Source: Lytechinus pictus (lineage: Eukaryota > Echinodermata > Echinoidea > Temnopleuroida > Toxopneustidae). From it: DNA of 64,000 nucleotides. The notes below the pieces were generated by a model that ran no database searches, was not told the DNA's origin, and saw nothing but the letters and a program-made list of their open reading frames with translations. The stretch covers positions 12,757,103-12,821,102 of the forward strand of contig NC_087254.1 in NCBI RefSeq assembly GCF_037042905.1, read 5' to 3'. The stretch's first letter is position 1. Every line of letters starts with the position of its first letter. This document shows positions 25,601-36,544 of the stretch, piece by piece. The translations under genes were made by a program, and so were the position numbers.

Positions 25601-28600
25601 CATTGTAATGTCACTTTTTCCTTAGATGTTGCAATTTTATAAATACATAGTATATTCCACATAGGTCCATACTACAAGTACAAGACCTACTACGACATGC
25701 TACACCATCCAAACTCTGCATCCCTGCCGAGCATCGGGCCGATGCTGGACCGCATCAAAGTCCTTCTACCGGTAGGAATCGTCTTCATCATCTCCTCGCA
25801 CTACTACACCGTGGACTATATGAAGGATGATGCTTTCTATGAGAACAGCTTCTGGTATAGGTGAGTGAAATTGTTGCTTGAATGGGTAATCCACGATGGT
25901 TTATGGCAGTGAAGAAAATACACAAGGGCGACGGGCGATTTTGCCCCCATGACAGCCAGAATTTGCAAAATGGAGTGCTGTGGGGTGATAATTTTTTCTA
26001 AAGTTGCCCCAGTATCTGCCACAAACAACCTTAAAAACATGATGTTAATATTTCATGTATAGCAGAATAACAAGGTATGCTGATATAGCATTAATTGCTT
26101 GCTAGCTGAGCAAAAGACAAAGCCCTTGAATAGATGTAAACGAACTAGGATTAATAAGACCTATGTGAGATGAGACCTAAAAAAAATCAGAAATTTCCGA
26201 TAAAATCAATCACTTGGCCATGGGAGCTGGGTGGTCAATTATACATAAGTCCTTTGAGAAATTAACAATGAAGGAGTCAACTGTTTAATAGAACTTTTCA
26301 TTGGTTGTCAAATTTGACTTGCAAATATATAGTGTTAGAGTCAAGATAAAACATTCGGGGAAAATGGAAATAATAATTTTGAGCTATAGAATCATTTTTT
26401 GTGGTATACAGGAGGAATTTCATGAAAACAATGGTCTTCTACAAAAGATTGCTTTTCAAATGCCCCCACACTCCAATATCACATACAAATAACAGTTGAA
26501 ACTGTTTAAAAGGCCATTTCTCTGCATCTCTGAAATAGCCCAGCCCATTTATTGTGAAAAGAATTTTCCTGGTATGATCATGTTACACTTGTTTATACTA
26601 TTACTGAGCACTTCATAGTTGGACATCCTGTTTCCTTATATTTAGAGCAGATGTGGTTTCATATAGGGATTAGGTTCCTGGAAAATTAACTGTTAATGTC
26701 AACATCTAATTTTTTAAAAGCATAAATCCTCCTTGGTAATGATAGCACAATTTTCTGTATAGAGAGAGAGAGAGAGAGGAAACAATGTATATTTTATTTT
26801 ATAAAATCATTTTGTGGGATTTTTACGTCTTGAAATAATAAAACTTATATTAGTATACCCAATTGGATGATTGTAGTTTTAGGTACTTTGCGTTATAAAT
26901 CAACAGTCATTTTTATTCATTTTATTTATATTTATAAGAAAATACAGTTTTCAGGATCCTAGAAAATACAGTTGGGCATTCACTATGTGTTACTAGCATT
27001 CAATATTATCTTAGTATTCAAAAGTTAATACGGAGTGTGGAATATCCCCAGTACAAATAGTAAGACCTCAATGTATTGAGAAATTGTTGTATATTATTAT
27101 GTACTGCATCTTTTGTTCAAGGATCAAGGGGGGTGATGTTTGATTTGACTATGTGCTATACATTTGATTTATATGAATTTACAGAAAAAAACATTTTATG
27201 CTATATATTCCTTTGAAAAGGATATTTTTTTTCAATTACCTCAAAAGAATAAAGGAAATCTTTTACTGTTGTTATGGTCACTTGCAGGACGTTTTACATG
27301 TTTCCAATCTTCATTGTCTTCCGTACTCGTATGTACTCTGCCTGGCTTCTATCCGAGTGTGTTTGTATGAGCGCTACGCTAGGGGCCTACCCCAAGATCC
27401 TCAGGACTCGATGTGGGCAGGGTCCAACAATTGATCCAAAAGAATTCAGGTATTAAAGAGCGAAGGAGCTTTTTTTTTAAATTTGGAATCTCTAGTTTTA
27501 TTTGCCTTAATATTCACAGATTAAAAAATATTTTGTGAATTTGAGCTTAGCTGAGGTCTAGTGAGATTGTGGTCTTTGTGATCTGGTGAGTCTTTCACAA
27601 AGCAAATGTTCATTGTTTTTCACTGGCTAATTTGCTCTGAGCCAATCAGATGCAAGAATTTTGGTAGCTTATAACACTAGCCAATGAAGATCACTGACTA
27701 TTTGTTTCCATGAAACACTCTCCTGTTGTTGACTTTTTTTTCACGACTTCTGTCATGTATAAACATTAATTTTCTTTCATTTCACAAAATTCTGAACTTT
27801 TTGAAAATAAATTCATGCAAGATAAATTTGTCATAAGAACATAAATAAATACAAGGTTTGTTTGTAGAAGAAGGGGCAAGTCCCCCAAAGCAAAAAGCTT
27901 GTGGAAAGATACCTATCGGTATGAGACAGGATTTCTGGCATAAGGATGTATTGTTTCTGTCGCTTGACGATGCATAGTTCTGAGTTTAGCATCCTGATTG
28001 TTCTTTCTTTTTATTTCGTTCCCTTTCTTTACTCTACCAGTGAACAGGAGCTGGCACGTTCAGACTATGACTACGAGACGATTCACAACATTGGTGCGTA
28101 CATGTGTGACTGCACCACAACATTCCGAGATGCAGTGAGATGGTGGAACATGTCCGTCCAGTGGTGGCTCAAGAATTTCATCTATGTCCGCTGTCCACTC
28201 AGAGCATGGAGGTAAACTCAAAGGCCCATATTCTGAAGTCAGGTTTAATTTAGACCATGGTCTAAGTCTGTGCTAAAATTATGGGAAGCCAAAAGTGTCA
28301 AAATTTTTATTAAGTTATATTTTTCTTATATTTACTGTGCTCTTTCCTGATTATTCAATGGTGAAGACAATCATCTATTTATACTTCCTAGACAATTATG
28401 AATGATTTGAGAGCCAAATGAGCTGAAATATGATATCTCTTCTGTTAGTGATTTATGTAACAATTGGCTATCCATACTTAAACCACAACTTTAAACCTGA
28501 GTTTAAGTTAAACCCGACTTCAGAATACTGGCCAAAGACTGGTAGTTTTTGGTCATACTAAAGATGATTTATTTTCAAGGTTTTAATTTAATGTAAAATA

Positions 28601-29469
28601 AATTGAAGTTATTCCTTAAACAGATATTGTTATTAACATTATCATCATCATCATCTACATAATAATTTTCATCATTATAATTTTCATCATCATTCTTCAT
28701 CGTTATTTTCATCATCACCATCATCATCATCATCATCATCTTTATCAGCCTTCTTCTTCTTGATAAATAACGAATAGAAATAAATCAAATCATTTGGACT
28801 TACTGTTTGAAACAGAGAGTACAGTTTCACGTTCGGCAGAATTGGCGGGAAATTGTCGTTGCTGCTTGGCACCGACACACAATAGATGTTATTGTCTTTT
28901 TTTTCTTGATAATTTTAACACATGGGCTCCCTCCAACTGAGTTTTGTATTCTGAGAAATTATTATATAGTCAATATTGCAGAGAGTATAGAGAAGTATGG
29001 ATTTCAATTAAAGTTGCTGTTGTATACACTCATTTCCAGTAATATTACCGGCGAGATCTGAGCATTATCTTTTTGTTCTCGATGCAGCACCTCCGCTACG
29101 ATGCTGGTGAGTGCATTCTGGCACGGCATCCACCCAGGTTACTACCTCAGCTTCCTGACCGTCCCCCTGGTCCTATGGGCTGAAGACCTCCTCATCAAGT
29201 CCTTCCGGACAGAGCAGAACAAGGTCACCTTTGACTGGATCAACTGGTTCCTGCGCATGAGGGCGTTTGACTACCTCGCCTGCGGCTTCCTCCTCCTCAG
29301 CTGGGAGGCCGTGACACGGTACTGGGCGTCGACGTTCTTCATCGTGCACGTGGTAACGTTTATATGCATTGGGGTAGGTCTGCTGCATCTACCCAAAGCA
29401 AAGAGGAAAGCGGAAGATTCGGGTAAAGCCGTCTCTTCTTCTACAAATTCTGAAGGAAAGAGGCATTGA
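16654..29469 (+). CDS. MBOAT7: MBOAT7 lysophosphatidylinositol acyltransferase 1, complete, 7 coding exons
   Basis: Exons: 16654-16865, 17274-17400, 24569-24743, 25665-25860, 27288-27449, 28041-28211, 29088-29469. All junctions are GT-AG, and the summed length of 1425 nt gives 474 residues plus stop (human MBOAT7 has 472). The enzyme transfers polyunsaturated acyl groups, preferentially arachidonoyl from arachidonoyl-CoA, to lysophosphatidylinositol in ER membranes (Lands cycle). Visible landmarks are the N-terminal hydrophobic segment; the YVG-like LLTGPYYKYKTY motif; MFPIFIVFRTRMYSAWLLSE; DYDYETIHNI; W-N-M-S-V-Q-W-W with Asn327; S-A-F-W-H-G-I-H-P-G-Y-Y with His360; and F-L-R-M-R-A-F-D-Y. 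Asn327 and His360 correspond to human N321 and H356, the MBOAT catalytic pair. The C-terminus is Lys/Ser-rich, as in other members. The start ATG is the first in frame and gives the conserved M-S-x-x-E/D start. Introns 2 and 6 carry transposons. Confidence 0.97.
17526..17786. mobile_element. Possible hAT-type MITE in MBOAT7 intron 2
   Basis: The right end reads CTAGATCCGCCACTG. The left end (CACTGTGGCAGATCTATAGC) is a diverged complement of it. The CAGTGGCGGATCTAG terminus resembles hAT ends. A clean 8-bp target duplication is not visible, so the borders are uncertain. Confidence 0.4.
18046..18595. mobile_element. hAT-type MITE with 8-bp target duplication
   Basis: CATCTGCT at 18038-18045 is repeated exactly at 18596-18603. 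Between them, CCCGGGGGGCCACTT and CGAGTGGATACCATGCGCG on the left pair with CGCGCATGGTATCCACTCG and AAGTGGCCCCCCCGGG on the right. Internal sequence holds several ACGTGTTTAGGG-like motifs in both orientations. An 8-bp duplication plus TIRs fits a non-autonomous hAT element. Confidence 0.85.
20719..20837. repeat. Strong hairpin, about 50-bp arms
   Basis: GCAATGGAAAGAATATTTAC and AAGTTCCATTCAAC on the left are mirrored by GTTGAATGGAACTT and AATATTCTTCCCATTGC on the right, with a loop TCGGCTAACGCCTC. It is probably the core or end of an inverted-repeat transposon. Confidence 0.75.
21081..22036. mobile_element. TIR-bearing repeat with internal DR1-motif array, copy 1
   Basis: GTCTCACCTGCAT at 21081 is the exact complement of ATGCAGGTGAGAC ending at 22014. 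The shared unit continues about 22 bases further (GGCCAGAGGCATTCCACTTG). Inside are a GGCGAC-rich segment and four diverged tandem units of about 160-190 bp, each with AGGTCAAAGGTCA (starting near 21293, 21485, 21648 and 21810). No ORF. Confidence 0.85.
22107..23060. mobile_element. TIR-bearing repeat with internal DR1-motif array, copy 2
   Basis: Almost identical to the copy at 21081 (differences are a few bases in the GC-rich leader and scattered single bases). It has the same 13-bp termini (22107-22119 and 23025-23037) and four AGGTCAAAGGTCA motifs. The two copies are in the same orientation and separated only by a T-rich spacer, so they look like a recent tandem duplication. Confidence 0.85.
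24221..24253. repeat. Perfect 12-bp-arm GC hairpin in intron 2
   Basis: CGGGGGCGACAT and ATGTCGCCCCCG flank a 9-base loop. A second hairpin lies at 24350-24392 (TTAAGGCGCGC with GCGCGCCTTAA). Together they mark a CpG-rich repeat of unknown family between 24010 and 24400. Confidence 0.7.
28223..28533. mobile_element. MITE in MBOAT7 intron 6
   Basis: GGCCCATATTCTGAAGTCAG on the left pairs with CTTCAGAATACTGGCC on the right, and TTAAACCTGAGTTTAAG-like sequence lies just inside. CAAAG flanks both ends, a possible short target duplication. It sits 11 bases downstream of the exon 6 donor. Confidence 0.7.
28620..28740. repeat. ATC/ATT trinucleotide microsatellite in intron 6
   Basis: Imperfect ATC repeats with a pure run of about seven units near 28720-28740. 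Minus-strand open frames across it (poly-Asp) are artefacts. Confidence 0.85.
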
Positions 29470-30054
29470 CTGGGTAGGTTTTGATAAACATGTACTCGTA
29501 TTTCTCAGTTGCAGTATTGGTTGATATTTATTAGCTTACACTGGAGAGTATCGTTTTAATTGTGTGGGCATGTTTATCACTGATGCCAATGTTTTATTAT
29601 TAGCTCAAAGTCATCATTATTTGTGTAAAACCCTGTGAAAACCTCAGTGAACAATTTTTCATTCAGATATATGTTATGTACATAAACTCTTATAATATCA
29701 ATCATTTACTATATTTTGATCCTATGACCAAGTTTTGCCCATTTGATTCCTGTAGGTTATTTATTGAATGTTATATTTTTGTATATAGGGATGAAAAAAA
29801 ATTATATTTGTAGGTAGAACATTATGATAAAGCATAAAGATGATCATGATCATGGTAATTTGAGTGGTACTAAACTCACAATTTTCCTGTTATATTGACT
29901 TATAAATCTATTTCTTGCTGTATACATTTAAATTTTATATCTGTCCATGGCAAGTTTCCAGCTTTTATCACAATTCTGTCACCCTCATACACTTCAAATG
30001 CCGAGTGCTATGTTAGGCCATCTGCTTTAGTGGCACCTGAAAATTATGTGAACT

Positions 30055-30235
30055 GGGGGGTGTTTCACAAGATTTAAGTATGACTTCAAGTCATGTTTAA
30101 ATGCTGACACGCACTAACGTGCAATCTTATTTATTAATATGCAGTAATGCATGTCTATTAATAAAGCATGATTTGATCAAATCGGTGATGCGACTCTGAA
30201 AAAGTTATACATAACTTTTTGTGAAGCACACCCCA
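30055..30235. mobile_element. Short MITE with GGGGTGTTTCA termini, second copy
   Basis: GGGGGGTGTTTCACAAGATT at the left pairs with AACTTTTTGTGAAGCACACCCC at the right. It shares termini and the GCGACTCTxAxxxxGTATGAC-type internal sequence with the element at 8698-8901. It lies about 0.6 kb past the MBOAT7 stop. Confidence 0.65.
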
Positions 30236-30439
30236 GCTCGTGTGTTTAAGCAGTATTTGAGCAAAGGGAGGCCTTGAAATATCTTACATCAAGTTTTTGA
30301 GAATTATGTTAGAAATGATTTTGACCTGAGACGAATTCTTAATTTTTTTCACTTGTCGTTAGCAATATAAAAAAAAAAGAAATAAAATCAACAACTGATA
30401 TTGTTTGGTTGCGCAGCTAGTTTTCCGTATGCTCCTATG

Positions 30440-31030
30440 GGCAGTGCTGACTTTTGCCTGCACCACAGCTTAACCAAGGGCGTGGAGCAGCGGCATCATC
30501 AATGTCTCCCTGTTCTTCTTCCTCTGGAACTACCTCGAGCTGGTTTTTCCTCAACATCCTGATTGCGCTCCATACAATAGCCAGCTCTTATTTTGTGAAC
30601 TACAATTGTCTGCATTAAAAGTCTCTGATGACTTATTACGTGCATCTCTTTGGCGATTGTGCATTACGCACCTTTCTTCCCCCATCAGCTTCATGCCATA
30701 CGACAGCTTTGCACAATGTTGCCATGCCTGGACAAGATGTAATTGCAAAAGTCTTGTTGATAAGGACAAGTTTCCGCGATAAACAAGAGTTGGTTTGTTG
30801 GCAGTTCGGGCATACAGAGACACTTTTGCATGTCCATTTATGTCACAAGCACCGTTCTCATCATTGGCCATATGTACACAGGGTATCTTCTTTGAGCGCC
30901 TCACGTGCCTGATTGGCATTGACCCCACATTGTTCAAATCCATCACACACGTTACAATCGCATCTTGCGCAATCATGGGGCATTGGGTATCCTTAGCACT
31001 TTTTGCAAAAGTCACCGATTGGTGCTGAAA
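30440..31030 (-). pseudogene. Unrecognised broken coding-like remnant
   Basis: Reading the minus strand, an open frame of about 150 codons (31015-30551) is rich in Cys and His in its first third. It is followed in another frame by an acidic stretch (EVVPEEEEQGDIDDAAAPRPW) at about 30540-30450. Such a frame-shifted layout suggests a decayed transposon or retrotransposon ORF. I do not recognise the family. Confidence 0.3.
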
Positions 31031-31419
31031 AGGAGGTGTTCATGTTGGTAAAGATTGTATGATGATAGGTATATAAACAGCTCTGTGATCATTGAAGTTG
31101 CAATGCATTTTTTGAAACATTCAGATCTGAATGCAAATATCGCCTGTTTGGCGCATGTTCTTGTCTGTAGTGTGAGACTTGTCGGTGATAACTTTTTCTT
31201 TTATCCCTCAAGAGTATTTGTGAGGGGGGGGGGTCTTTTTTTTTACCTCATCCATCTTTTTCAACACAAAATGTCTTTGACCTGAACAATATGCTTTAAA
31301 TCTGTGTGTACTGATTCAGCATTCTTGTAACCTAGAGTATTAAAAAAGAATGTCTTGCATACAGGCCAACATGCAAGTGCTAGTATCTAGGACTTGCCGG
31401 AGATGGAGTTGGATCCAAA

Positions 31420-31690
31420 ATGAGCTCCAAATTGATGGGAATATTTTTCAGTATATAATAACCTCTACTGAGCTTGACCTTGATCTTTGCCCCCCCAAAA
31501 AACCTTTTATCAGATCATCGACAGACATCCCTATATGCATACACAAGGTCAATTGAAGTTTGAAGTAAATTCGTCAAATGTTTTTTCAGTCTGTTGTTGC
31601 CAGAACGAAAAGGGGACAGATGGACAGACAGACACCCTAGAACTAAATGCCTCCGGCATCCACCTTCGGTGGGCGATGGCATAACAAAGC
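31420..31690. repeat. Dispersed repeat with GACAGATGGACAGACAGAC motif
   Basis: CCTTGATCTTTGCCCCCCCA, AAGGTCAATTGAAGTTTGAAG, then ACAGATGGACAGACAGACAC and TGCCTCCGGCATCC form a pattern I associate with interspersed repeats in marine invertebrate genomes. This is recollection, not a search. No coding function. Confidence 0.4.
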
Positions 31691-32229
31691 AGATAAGGTC
31701 TGATAAGTAGGCCTACTTAGCTGTGTTATTCTCCAGATCATCACTGGCATGTCCAACGTGGGTTGAGCTTCGGATCTGTCTGTTGTCACGGGTTAGAGCT
31801 GCTTGGAAACCAGGAGTAAAATGAATTGGATATCAGAGAATTGATATTGAAAATAAATTGAGGCATTTTTCAAACCGTCTTTAACAAAATTCCATTTCTT
31901 TTTTTTAACCCAACTGCACTTTTGTTGTCTTTGATCTTTTAACTCAATTTTCTGTAGTCCATCTGTGTGCTAACAGAATTTGCTCCTCCTGATTACCTTC
32001 CTTTCCCCCACCCTGCACATGTCGCTATCAACCACTAATTTAGTGAGAAACAACATTAATGCTTAACTCTTATCCAACTGGCCTATTTGAGAGCCAAATG
32101 AGCAATGACACACTGGTTAACAAAATAAATTCAGTAAAATATTTTAATGTTGCCCAATCTGGCCTTATGATATACCAAAATAAAGCTAATGATATAATCT
32201 TTCTTTTGACACAAATTATTTTGAATAAT

Positions 32230-33160
32230 TTGCATATATTATAATATCATATGCAAATTAGCACTTCTGCATATTCATGCAAAGACAGGTATTTTGGGCA
32301 AAAATCATATTTGATCATATAATTGAAAGGGAAATATAACTCAAAATATAGTCAAACTTGCATGGAATATTCTTTGAAGTATGTATAGTAAAAATAGGGG
32401 TCATTTTGTATATAAACATTATTGATGAGTTGTGAAGTAGGACATATTACATAATATTCAAATACGGGTAAAATTTTGTTAAAAATGCCTATACCAAAGT
32501 AGCTCACAAAAAAAATCTTTAAAATAAATGAATGATTTCTGCTCTTAGTAAGATGCTTTTTATGACAATAAGTATCTTTAGATAAAGGAAGAATGCTATA
32601 TAGTAATAAAAAAAATCACAATATCAGATATTTTATGCAAATTACTTCTTATGAATATTGATGAACGCATTGTTCAGGTGAAACAAAGTCTTTTCCTACA
32701 AAGGGGAGTATGCAAAAAAAATATCCAAACCTCATGAGAATGAAGTATGAGTTATATTTTCAAATTATGAAATATCATATTTGTTTGTTATTTCCTTATT
32801 TATGATTCAAAGGTTTGTGAAATATGACACTTTACATGATATTTAAATACATAAGTGTGAATTCCGTTCAAGAAAATACATGTACATAACTACATATACA
32901 CCAAAGTTGAATAAACAAAAAAATACATAGAAAAAGAAAACAAGTGATTCCTGCCTCATACATGATAGATAAATGTTTCTTCTGTACTTTTTTTAAACAA
33001 TTGTTACAAAATTTGCATATCTAATGTCATGAATATTGATGAGATTGCGTAAAATAACATGTACCCACGAATAATTGTTTGTACAGTACAATAAAAAGAT
33101 ATAAATTATGGCAATGAGCCTTGCAAAATATCACATGTGTTTGGTGCAGTTTTTATTACA
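32230..33160. repeat. Diverged tandem repeat inside the piggyBac, about 375-bp unit
   Basis: Similar blocks recur about every 375-380 bases: TATGCAAATTAGCAC with ATTCATGCAAAG near 32250, TATGCAAATTACTTC with ATGAATATTGATGAACG near 32635, and TTGCATATCTAATG with ATGAATATTGATGAGATTG near 33015. Each is followed by an A-rich stretch. The array lies between the left terminus and the transposase stop codon. Confidence 0.65.
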
Positions 33161-33216
33161 AGTGACTCGGATGTCAAACTGTCTTTCAGTCTCTATTTCA
33201 CACTGTCTTTCAGTCT

Positions 33217-36200
33217 CTATTTCACACTGTCTTTGAAGGAGGGATCTGTGTGAAAAGTATAATAGCAGTTTCTCTTCTTGTTCATACAGAGATGGACATC
33301 ACACCTCAAACATCGTACATATGATTTGTAGGCATTTTTCTTCATTGTTTTTGCACACACTTTGCAATCTAGTCTGTCTACACTGTCCTCTGGAAGGTGG
33401 AAGAATTCTGGGTCATTTGCTGGTACAGGAACAGCCGCTGCCTGTGGTGCTACAGGGCGATACAGAGGTACTGGATCGTCGTCATTGATTCCACCCAGCT
33501 GTCTGCAAAGCTCTTCGCGAAAATTGCGAGGATCATATCTTGATGGCCGATGCAGGGCCTCCACATTTGCATGCTTTCCCCTCCAATCTTGGAATAAGAT
33601 GAAGGAATTTATGATCGCGATGTCTACAAAGTGAAAAAACAAGGTCTTCCAATACTTCACAGTTTTCTGAAGAATGTCATAGTTAGACAGCAACTGGTCA
33701 GACCGGTCGACACCGCCCATGTAACTGTTGTAGTCGCGAACAGCCATAGGTTGACGCACTAACTTCCGGTGGAATTGACCTCTTTCCTTCACTCTGCGTC
33801 GGCAATACTCGAAGTCATTTGCATCGTGAAAGGAGGAGATCATGCTGATCGCTTTGTTGTCCTTCCACTGCTGGACGAGGTTCCCATCACTCCTGACCCA
33901 TCTCATGTTCCCGCGCGATGCATTTCTGGACCAGTCCTTTATAGTGGTTTTGAATTCCACTGGGAATCCTCTCCGATTACTATTAGCTGTCCCACATGCC
34001 CAAACCTGGTTTCTCTTTAAATCGGTCAACAGTTTCATCGATGTGTAAAAATTATCGATGTAAAGTTTGTAGCCTTGGTGCAACAAGTTTTCACAGAGAC
34101 TGAAAACCACATCGTAGCTCAGCCCATTCTCGGAAGCTTGTTCTCGTCGTCCAATGTACACGTCAAAGTCAAACGTGTATCCGGTTTTAGAGTCCGCCAC
34201 CACCCAAAGCTTGAAGCCCCATTTCGTTGGCTTATCGCGAATGTACTGCCTTATTGAGAAGCGTCCTTTTGACCGCACCATTCGCTCATCAATAGCGATA
34301 TGTTCATGGGGCTGATACAATGCCTGGCACGTCTGCTTCATGTGGTCAAGAAGAAAATGAACTTTAGATGTTGTTTGAAGGTTTGCATGGTGGTATGTAC
34401 AATCGCTGATGTGGTTTACGGTACACCATGTGAAGTGTTGTAGAAACAGTGGATAGGAGAAGAGAAGAAAATGGATAGGCGAGAAAGTGGAGATTTGACA
34501 CTCCTGAAGACGGACAGTCAACCTGCCCGAAACGTCGAGTCTCTCTACTACTCATCATCTCTACTCGCCGACTCAAGCCAGCATCTCCTCACTAGCTCTA
34601 CTACTCAAGCTGTTCTCAACTCATCAATCTTTCCTGGTTTACAGTCCTTTTCAGGACTACTTTCAAGAAAGAATACTCTACTCTCAAATCTCCACTTTCT
34701 CGCCTATCCATTTTCTTCTCTTCTCCTATCCACTGTTTCTACAACACTTCACATGGTGTACCGTAAACCACATCAGCGAAAATGAACTTTGCGTAACACA
34801 TCATTGGGATCCTCTGTGTCAGGATCAACGACATGAAGAAAACTCATAATCGCCTTGTACCGATCCCTGGACATGAACGATCGCGACCATGAACCATGGT
34901 ATAGCGTCGCTGTCGACCAGTAGCTCTCTATGTCTGGAAAGCGTGCAAGACCCATGTAGATAAGTAGTCCGATCAAGCTCCACATCTCATCAACTGTCAC
35001 TGGATTCCAGGTCCCATCACTAGAGGCATAGGTTGAGTTATTGGCTATGTGGGCATTTGCGTATTTATTTGTATAATCACAAATTTGTTGGATTACTTCG
35101 ATGGTGAAGAAGAGCTTGAAAAAATCTTGTGCAGTCGTCATTGTGGCAGCACCCTGTCTTGTCCTCACATTCTCCAACTGTGCTCCTGAAGGTCGATTAG
35201 ACCTGAACTTCAATTCTCGCTTGGCAGGGCCATTGCCATCTCGGTCATCATAGGACTTGTACTGGACTCTCCTGTGATGAAATAACGAAAAAAGAAAGCT
35301 TACATTAGACCTCAACTGCATAGGCTTATAAAAAAATGGAATACATCAGGCCTAGAATTATACACGGAAAATAAGATGAAAATAAAATGAAATGAAAAAA
35401 TAAAAAATAGAGAGAAATCTACATATTATCAAATGATGCAATAATGGGACCGCAATAATATATCTTTTTTTTAAAACTAGAATTCCTGATAAGGGAGGGG
35501 TGAGGTTTTTGGTGCCCCCTGTAAAAAAAAAATGAAGAAAAACAACAATGAGAGTGAGAGTGGGTGACAATTTTTTTATCTTGGGGGGGGGGATTGTAGT
35601 TCATCAGTCATCAGGATGCAAACCAAAGAACCTTTTTTTTTTTTTTTTTTTGCTGGAAAGACCATTGTTAGTCCTTATTTTGGCAGTGTCTTTATTTGTT
35701 CTCTTCATTTCAGTCTAAAAACTCCCGTATAACACTTTGTAATGCTAATATTCATATGTTTTAGCTACCATTCCCAAATAAACATCCAACCGGAAGTTGA
35801 AAATTTAAATGTCCGTGCACTTCCGGTTTCGAAAATGATCGGGACAGGTGACAGTTTTATCAATAGTAAACCATAATTAGGCCGGTATTTCCCAATAAAA
35901 CATAATATTTCACAAAAATATTAACTTTTACACGGAATATTAGCTTCCACTAGTGTTTTTATTGAAATAAAATGATAAAATAAGGAGGTAAACTTACTGA
36001 GTTTGTCTTGCAGCAGTAGCTCTCCTTCCGCCTCGCTGACGGCCACGTACGGCCCTTCGTGGTGCCTGCACACGGGATGTTGAAGGAGCATCATTATCGG
36101 ATGAATTATCATCCGAAATGTCAGTATAATCTGAAGAATCATCACTCAAACCCCTGTTCAGGTCTGACTCTTCCCCTGAATCCAAGACTGAAACCATTTC

Positions 36201-36218
36201 AACATCGCTATCATCCAT
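33217..36218 (-). pseudogene. piggyBac transposase, two exons, exon 2 split by an insertion
   Basis: Exon 1 is 36218-35998: an Asp/Ser-rich acidic N-terminus and an Arg/Gly-rich tail, then a GTAAGT donor. Exon 2 starts at 35271 after a CAG acceptor and ends at the stop at 33217. Phases agree. Discounting the 413-bp insertion and one 12-bp target copy, the coding length is 1851 nt (616 aa), typical for the family. Domains are a DDE_Tnp_1_7 N-lobe (W-x-P-V-T-V-D-E-M-W; L-I-G-L-L-I-Y-M-G); the catalytic motifs I-A-I-D-E-R-M, L-Y-I-D-N-F-Y-T-S and M-G-G-V-D-R-S-D, so all expected acidic residues remain; and a C-terminal Cys-rich domain (C-K-V-C, then C-L-R-C and further Cys/His). The only visible defect is the insertion, which brings an in-frame stop after V-H-F-R. 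Transposases of this type cut and paste at TTAA. Confidence 0.92.
34366..34778. mobile_element. 413-bp foldback insertion with 12-bp target duplication (Penelope-like candidate)
   Basis: AAAATGAACTTT occurs at 34354-34365 and again at 34779-34790, and removing the insert plus one copy restores the transposase frame. Inside, 95-bp perfect inverted arms (34404-34498 and 34684-34778) flank about 185 bases. The central part starts with CTGAAGACGGACAGTC, then CCTGCCCGAAACGTCGAG (34504-34540). A long, non-fixed target duplication, an inverted arrangement of one terminal sequence, and a CTGAAGA/CGAAAC motif are together suggestive of Penelope-like retroelements, whose terminal repeats can carry hammerhead ribozymes. 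The first 38 bases (34366-34403) lie outside the inverted arms. Confidence 0.7.
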
Positions 36219-36219
36219 T

Positions 36220-36544
36220 TTGAACGATTTTTCTTCGGAGGGACAATGATCAAAATCAGCGAGTCGCGAACGTAAACATGCACCGCGATGCCCATGAGCT
36301 GAAGCTAGCAGGGACCTGCCTGAATGAAAAAGACGTCTCTTATTTCAGTTGTCCGGAAAATACCGATCGTTTCCGGAAATTTCCATATTTGGATATCATC
36401 GTAAAGCAGAGAATTCGCCCTATCTTTTGAGGTATATTTCAAGGATATACGACGTTTTACGGAGATTCTACGAACGGGGAAAGTTTGTTGACACGGAGCT
36501 CCGGTCATATATGACCGGGATTTCGTGGCACCGTTGGATAAGAG
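36220..36544 (-). promoter_or_regulatory. Right terminal region of piggyBac, likely transposase promoter
   Basis: This lies between the transposase start codon and the right terminus. It is CpG-rich (GATCGTTTCCGGAAATTTCC, ACGACGTTTTACGGAG) and contains the palindrome CCGGTCATATATGACCGG at about 36501-36518. Such subterminal sequence usually includes the transposase promoter and binding sites; this is inferred from position. Confidence 0.45.

Larger units (their letters stand above)
32067..36544 (-). mobile_element. Complete piggyBac transposon
   Basis: TTAA target sites flank the element exactly (32063-32066 and 36545-36548). The termini are perfect inverted repeats of 12 bp, CTCTTATCCAAC, with partial matching beyond (TGGCC versus GGTGCC). 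The transposase reads on the minus strand (36218 to 33217). The left third (32230-33160) is a non-coding diverged tandem repeat. Near the right end is a perfect palindrome, CCGGTCATATATGACCGG. The 4.5-kb length, TTAA specificity and gene content fit piggyBac. The element cannot now make a full transposase because its second exon is interrupted. Confidence 0.93.

Noticed and set aside
34366-34778. The interruption in the transposase as a spliced intron
   Set aside because: No GT donor exists at the left exon edge in the minus orientation, a stop codon follows four codons in, and the 12-bp direct repeat marks an insertion.
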